A stretch of 64,000 bases of DNA, taken from positions 1 to 64,000 of the forward strand of contig ARYC01017339.1 of NCBI GenBank assembly GCA_000711775.1. The letters are read 5' to 3'. The notes beneath the pieces are model-generated. The model saw only the letters and a list, made by a program, of their open reading frames with translations. It searched no databases and had not been told where the DNA came from. This stretch comes from Oxytricha trifallax (Eukaryota > Ciliophora > Spirotrichea > Sporadotrichida > Oxytrichidae). The position numbers and the translations under genes were made by a program. Below, piece by piece: positions 60,722 to 64,000 of this stretch. Numbering within the stretch: position 1 is the stretch's first letter; each line of letters begins with the position of its first letter.

Positions 60722-61740
60722 ATGGCGGAAATAGAACAGTATTTGCAAAATTTCTTGAAGATCGAAGAGTAGTAAACTTAAGATTTCTAAATGAGCACTG
60801 GTGAGTCTCTGCACAAGCGTTCAAACGAGACCTACAAACTCCATGATGAATAGTACATTATCAAACACAATTCAAAGGATATTGTACAGTATGCAACATT
60901 TTATTGGCTGAGATTACAGAGTCTCAAGCCTCATGTCAGGGAAAGTGCAGAATTGAAGTGGGAGAAAGATTAGCATTTGACTTATGTCACAAACATTTTG
61001 GATATAAGACCTGGTCAACTTACAGTCATAATAGGTACTATTTTTAAAGAAATGCCTCTCAAGCCTTCAATCTTGAAAAATGTATTGGGTGTTCTTGGAA
61101 CTCAGAAATTCAAGCATGGTTTGTATGTCGGGGAAGAGGATTATGCAGTTTTAGAGGACAGCTCAGGCAGAATAAGATTAAAGAAGGGCTTAAAGTTCAA
61201 TCCAGATTTCTTCGTATCTGGTTCAATTCTAGGCTTAAAAGGAGTTGTAGATACAAACGGCTTCTTTGAAGTTCATGATCATACTTATGCAGGTATTCCT
61301 TTTAGTGAACCTCTCCCTAAAAGTGTTAATATAAGAAACCAAAGAGATTTGTACTCCCCAGAGGCCCTAAGTGATCCAAAGAGAGAATTCGTGGCACTAG
61401 TTAGTGGTTTGGAATTTGGCAAGACTACAGATGTATTTTCATCTGAAATGCTAATTAGGTTCTTTAAAGGTGAACTTGGTGGTCCCAAAAATGCTAAAGT
61501 AAGTTTTTTATACAATCATGTAATTTTTCTAAAATTAGTTGGCAAGTTAAATTTCAAGAGTCGTGATTTGTGGAAATTCCATCGTCTAACCAGAAGATAC
61601 TGATTAAGTTCTTAGAGGTTCCTATAGAGTTTAAAACTTAAATCAAAGGTAAATTAAAACATCAATATCTTAACTTGATGCATAGAGTTTATAAGATTAT
61701 AGTTATGCTTTCTGCTAAAAATCAGAATGAATTTCTGAAT
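60722..61740 (+). CDS. POLD2: DNA polymerase delta small subunit (POLD2), N-terminal part only
   Basis: ATG 60722 (MAEIEQYLQNFLKIEEQQTQ). The frame runs through TAA/TAG codons to exon end 61498, a 40-nt intron (61499-61538), then continues to about 61650-61735. Family features: LHKRSNETYKL and YWLRLQSLKPHV at the N-terminus, ILDIRPGQLTVIIGTIFKEM, KHGLYVGEEDYAVLEDSSGR (OB-fold), FVALVSGLEFG (start of the phosphoesterase-like domain) and ISRVVICGNSI after the intron. The rest of the inactive phosphoesterase domain is absent; a TGA follows at about 61733, and a 553-bp inverted-repeat element starts 100 bp later. The subunit bridges the catalytic and other subunits of Pol delta. The missing C-terminus may be a separate MDS elsewhere. 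Confidence 0.9.
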
Positions 61741-61831
61741 TATGTTGGTGATAATAAAAAATTACAAGATTAACTAGCAACCTTTTTCAAATTAAATTTT
61801 CTTATAGTATAATAAAGTTATAATTAAACAC

Positions 61832-62384
61832 TTAGCTAAAATAGCATAATAATCGTGAATATAATCAATTAATTAACTTTGTACATTTCTATTTATTTAT
61901 ATTAATTTTATTATATTTTTAGGTACTCTACCGCATTTTAGCTGTTTTGCGGTAGAGTACCTTAATTATATTAATTAAAAAATAAATAAAATTTAAATGC
62001 TATGAATAAATAAGTAATTTAGTTTGTAGAAAAGGTAATATATAATAAATAAAATTAAAAAAAAAGAGAGAATAATCTCAAAATGTTGCAATATTAAGCA
62101 ACTTCATAATGGGATTGAGTTTGAAATTTTGAAAATTATTTATTTATTAAATTTATTTACTAAGTTTAAATTATCAATTACTTTTTCTACAAACTAAATT
62201 ACTTATTTATTCATAGCATTTAAATTTAATTTATTTTTTAATTAATATAATTAAGGTACTCTACCGCAAAACAGCTTAAATGCGGTAGAGTACCTAAAAA
62301 TATAATAAAATTAATATAAATAAATAGAAATGTACAAAGTTAATTAATTGATTATATTCACGATTATTATGCTATTTTAGCTAA
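61832..62384. mobile_element. 553-bp foldback element with ~210-bp arms and nested hairpins
   Basis: The left arm starts TTAGCTAAAATAGCATAATA; the right arm ends with its complement, TATTATGCTATTTTAGCTAA. The arms are nearly perfect complements for about 210 bp. Each arm also contains a small hairpin, GGTACTCTACCGCA / TGCGGTAGAGTACC, around a TTTTAGCTGTTT-type loop (61921-61961 and 62254-62296). Core AT-rich; no ORF. Confidence 0.85.
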
Positions 62385-62800
62385 CTCTATTAAGTGGATC
62401 TAGCTTAAATGGAAAAGATGGCAACCAGAGATGTAATAACTCAATTATAATAAATTCTAACTGTTTTTAGTTTGGGTACAACGAGATCGATAAAGACTCG
62501 TAGAGTTAGTCGCCCACTAACAACTAAGATTTAGGAAACAAAACCAATCAAATAAATATAAAATTAAGTTTCATATATGAGCCATTTTGATTTGTGTGAA
62601 TGTTGCAGAGAGTTTTATTAAATAAGTGAATCATAATTTAGGAAAATTAGTGATTTTGGTTTGAATAGTATATAAAATATGGTATATGCTTCGAGAATTA
62701 TTGTCTTAAATGAAAATAATATAATAAATGCTAGTTAAATAAATAAATTACAATTTATAAATGGAAATCGATAAATTAAAATGAAATTATTATTAAGAAA
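62385..62800. other. Intergenic, no confident gene
   Basis: A short TGA-free reading at 62390-62590 (SLNGKDGNQRCNNSIIIN..) is Asn/Ser/Gln-rich. It does not match POLD2 and has no start; it may be an orphan MDS. The remainder is AT-rich. Confidence 0.3.
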
Positions 62801-63364
62801 ATGGAAACATATGGAGATCAATGCTAATGGAGCGGTTACACTCACAAAAATGTAAATTACAAAAAATCATATCTAATTTTTATATTTTAAAGAGGTCCAA
62901 CTAAGTAAGAAACGGTGAAGAACAAGACATACAACTCGCAGCAGAACTGGACAGATGAGAGAATCAACGAAATTAAGAAGAAAATGTTCGACTATCTTAA
63001 GAATAGTGCCTAGACTAAGTAACGCTCTTATAATTCATATTCTGATTATGATAATAGGTATTCTATTAAGCTGCTTAAATTTCCATTTTAAAATATATAT
63101 TTTCACTCATTTTTCATAAATATATCCTAAATCTTGATGTGAATAAGAAGCAGCACAGCAACACACTCACAGGGAAATAAAGATTATAACAAATTGTTGA
63201 TATGGGTATGTCCACGATTGAAATAAAATCCCCTTTGCAACCTAAATTTACTACAGTATCCTAAAATCCGAGACATACTATACAAGCTATTCAAAGCAAC
63301 TCTATCATCGAAGGGTTAATGACTCCTATGGGCTCAAACAATAGTATGTTTTTTATTCTATATA
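62801..63364 (+). CDS. 5' part of an unknown gene, cut by an inverted-repeat element
   Basis: ATG 62801 (METYGDQCQWSGYTHKN), a GTAAAT..AAAG gap of about 43 nt, then GPTKQETVKNKTYNSQQNWT..MFDYLKNSAQTKQR. After another gap (about 63058-63130) comes KQRLQQIVDMGMSTIEIKSP..SIIEGLMTPMGSNN, at which point the foldback element begins. No stop before the element, so the gene probably continues beyond the window. Basic, Gln/Lys/Ser-rich; no recognised domain. Confidence 0.45.
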
Positions 63365-63921
63365 TTGACTAAAAATTGGAACATTTTCCAAATATAAAAA
63401 AATAATAATCTAAAATTTATACACGCTTTTTAATCATAATCTTTTTAAATATAATAAAATGGCACGTAACTCGAAATCGATAAAATTTTGAGATACCTGC
63501 CGAATCAATAGAAATAAGAAATCAACTTTTAATATACTTTATATAAATGAAATTAAGTTTAAATAAAATTAAAGTTCATAAATTAAATTTTAATATAAGA
63601 ATGAATCATTTATATTGCTCTATGTATAAAATTATAAATCTATAAATTCATTGTAAAAGTAAGTATATATAGTTACATTTTGATTTTTACATATTAAAAT
63701 TTAATTTATAAACTTTAATTTTATTTAAACTTAATTTCATTTATATAAAGTATATTAAAAGTTCATTTCTTATTTCAATTGATTCGGCAGGTATGTCAAA
63801 ATTTTATCGATTTCGAGTTACGTGCCATTTTATTATATTTAAAAAGATTATGATTAAAAAGCGTGTATAAATTTTAGATTATTATTTTTTTATATTTGAA
63901 AATTGTACCAATTTTTACTCA
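63365..63921. mobile_element. ~557-bp foldback element with ~230-bp arms
   Basis: The left arm starts TGACTAAAAATTGG and includes ATGGCACGTAACTCGAAATC and CTGCCGAATCAAT. The right arm carries the complements ATTGATTCGGCAG and GATTTCGAGTTACGTGCCAT and ends CCAATTTTTACTCA. Arms about 230 bp with few mismatches; AT-rich centre, no ORF. Unrelated in sequence to the 61.8-kb element. Confidence 0.8.
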
Positions 63922-64000
63922 TTAAAAATGAGATCTTTATGCTATATTTTTTAATGAATATTTCCATATGTTTCAATCGTTTAAATTTTATTATAGGAAC

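Noticed and set aside
61921..61961. Hairpin as a possible tRNA or small RNA gene
   Set aside because: The stem is a perfect palindrome repeated in the opposite arm, with no tRNA box A/B pattern.

Overview
This window looks like germline (micronuclear) DNA of a hypotrich/spirotrich ciliate. Three observations support that. (1) Genes read through many in-frame TAA and TAG codons (as Gln) and stop only at TGA; the Piwi, PHD and LSm4 genes show this clearly. (2) Many genes are cut by short AT-rich segments without GT..AG ends. These are bounded by 2-9 bp direct repeats, and removing the segment with one repeat copy restores the frame. That is the MDS/IES/pointer organisation of hypotrich germlines; the pointers are not only TA, which argues against Paramecium. 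Ordinary short GT..AG introns (about 36-45 nt, some longer) also occur. (3) Transposase relics lie beside a CA4C4A4C4 17-mer typical of telomere-bearing (TBE) transposon ends. The species cannot be named from the sequence alone.

Layout: 1-5.4 kb is transposon debris (two DDE transposases, a C2H2 zinc-finger ORF, TBE-like termini). 5.8-10.4 kb (-) is a heavily interrupted, probably secreted, jelly-roll/Cys-rich protein. 11.7-13.6 kb (+) is a membrane-anchored papain-family protein with Ser at the catalytic Cys position. 13.8-18.6 kb (-) is an almost uninterrupted multi-PHD chromatin protein. 19-20 kb holds two small proteins, 20.2-22.7 kb a SET-domain methyltransferase, 22.9-29.0 kb a cation channel split by an inverted-repeat element, and 30.2-32.6 kb (-) a polycystin-type channel split by another element. 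33.0-34.7 kb is a Cys-rich receptor-like protein. 36.4-38.8 kb is an uninterrupted Piwi protein. 38.9-42.5 kb has two unknown proteins, followed by a coiled-coil/kelch protein overlapping LSm4, a GPATCH1-like splicing factor and a small unknown protein. 47.6-55.1 kb (-) is a multi-domain adenylate-kinase-9-like protein, then further unknown genes, a coiled-coil protein (58.1-60.1 kb), and the N-terminal part of DNA polymerase delta subunit 2 (60.7 kb). The last 4 kb contains two large inverted-repeat elements and the start of another gene.

There is no operon logic; neighbours are independent eukaryotic genes on both strands. The recurring theme is germline architecture: at least five different long-inverted-repeat (MITE/foldback-like) elements, several inside genes, beside long coding stretches with no visible IES. 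The Piwi gene and the multi-PHD gene are the most interesting of these, because such proteins act in small-RNA-guided genome rearrangement and chromatin control. Exon/MDS boundaries were read by eye; many are approximate.
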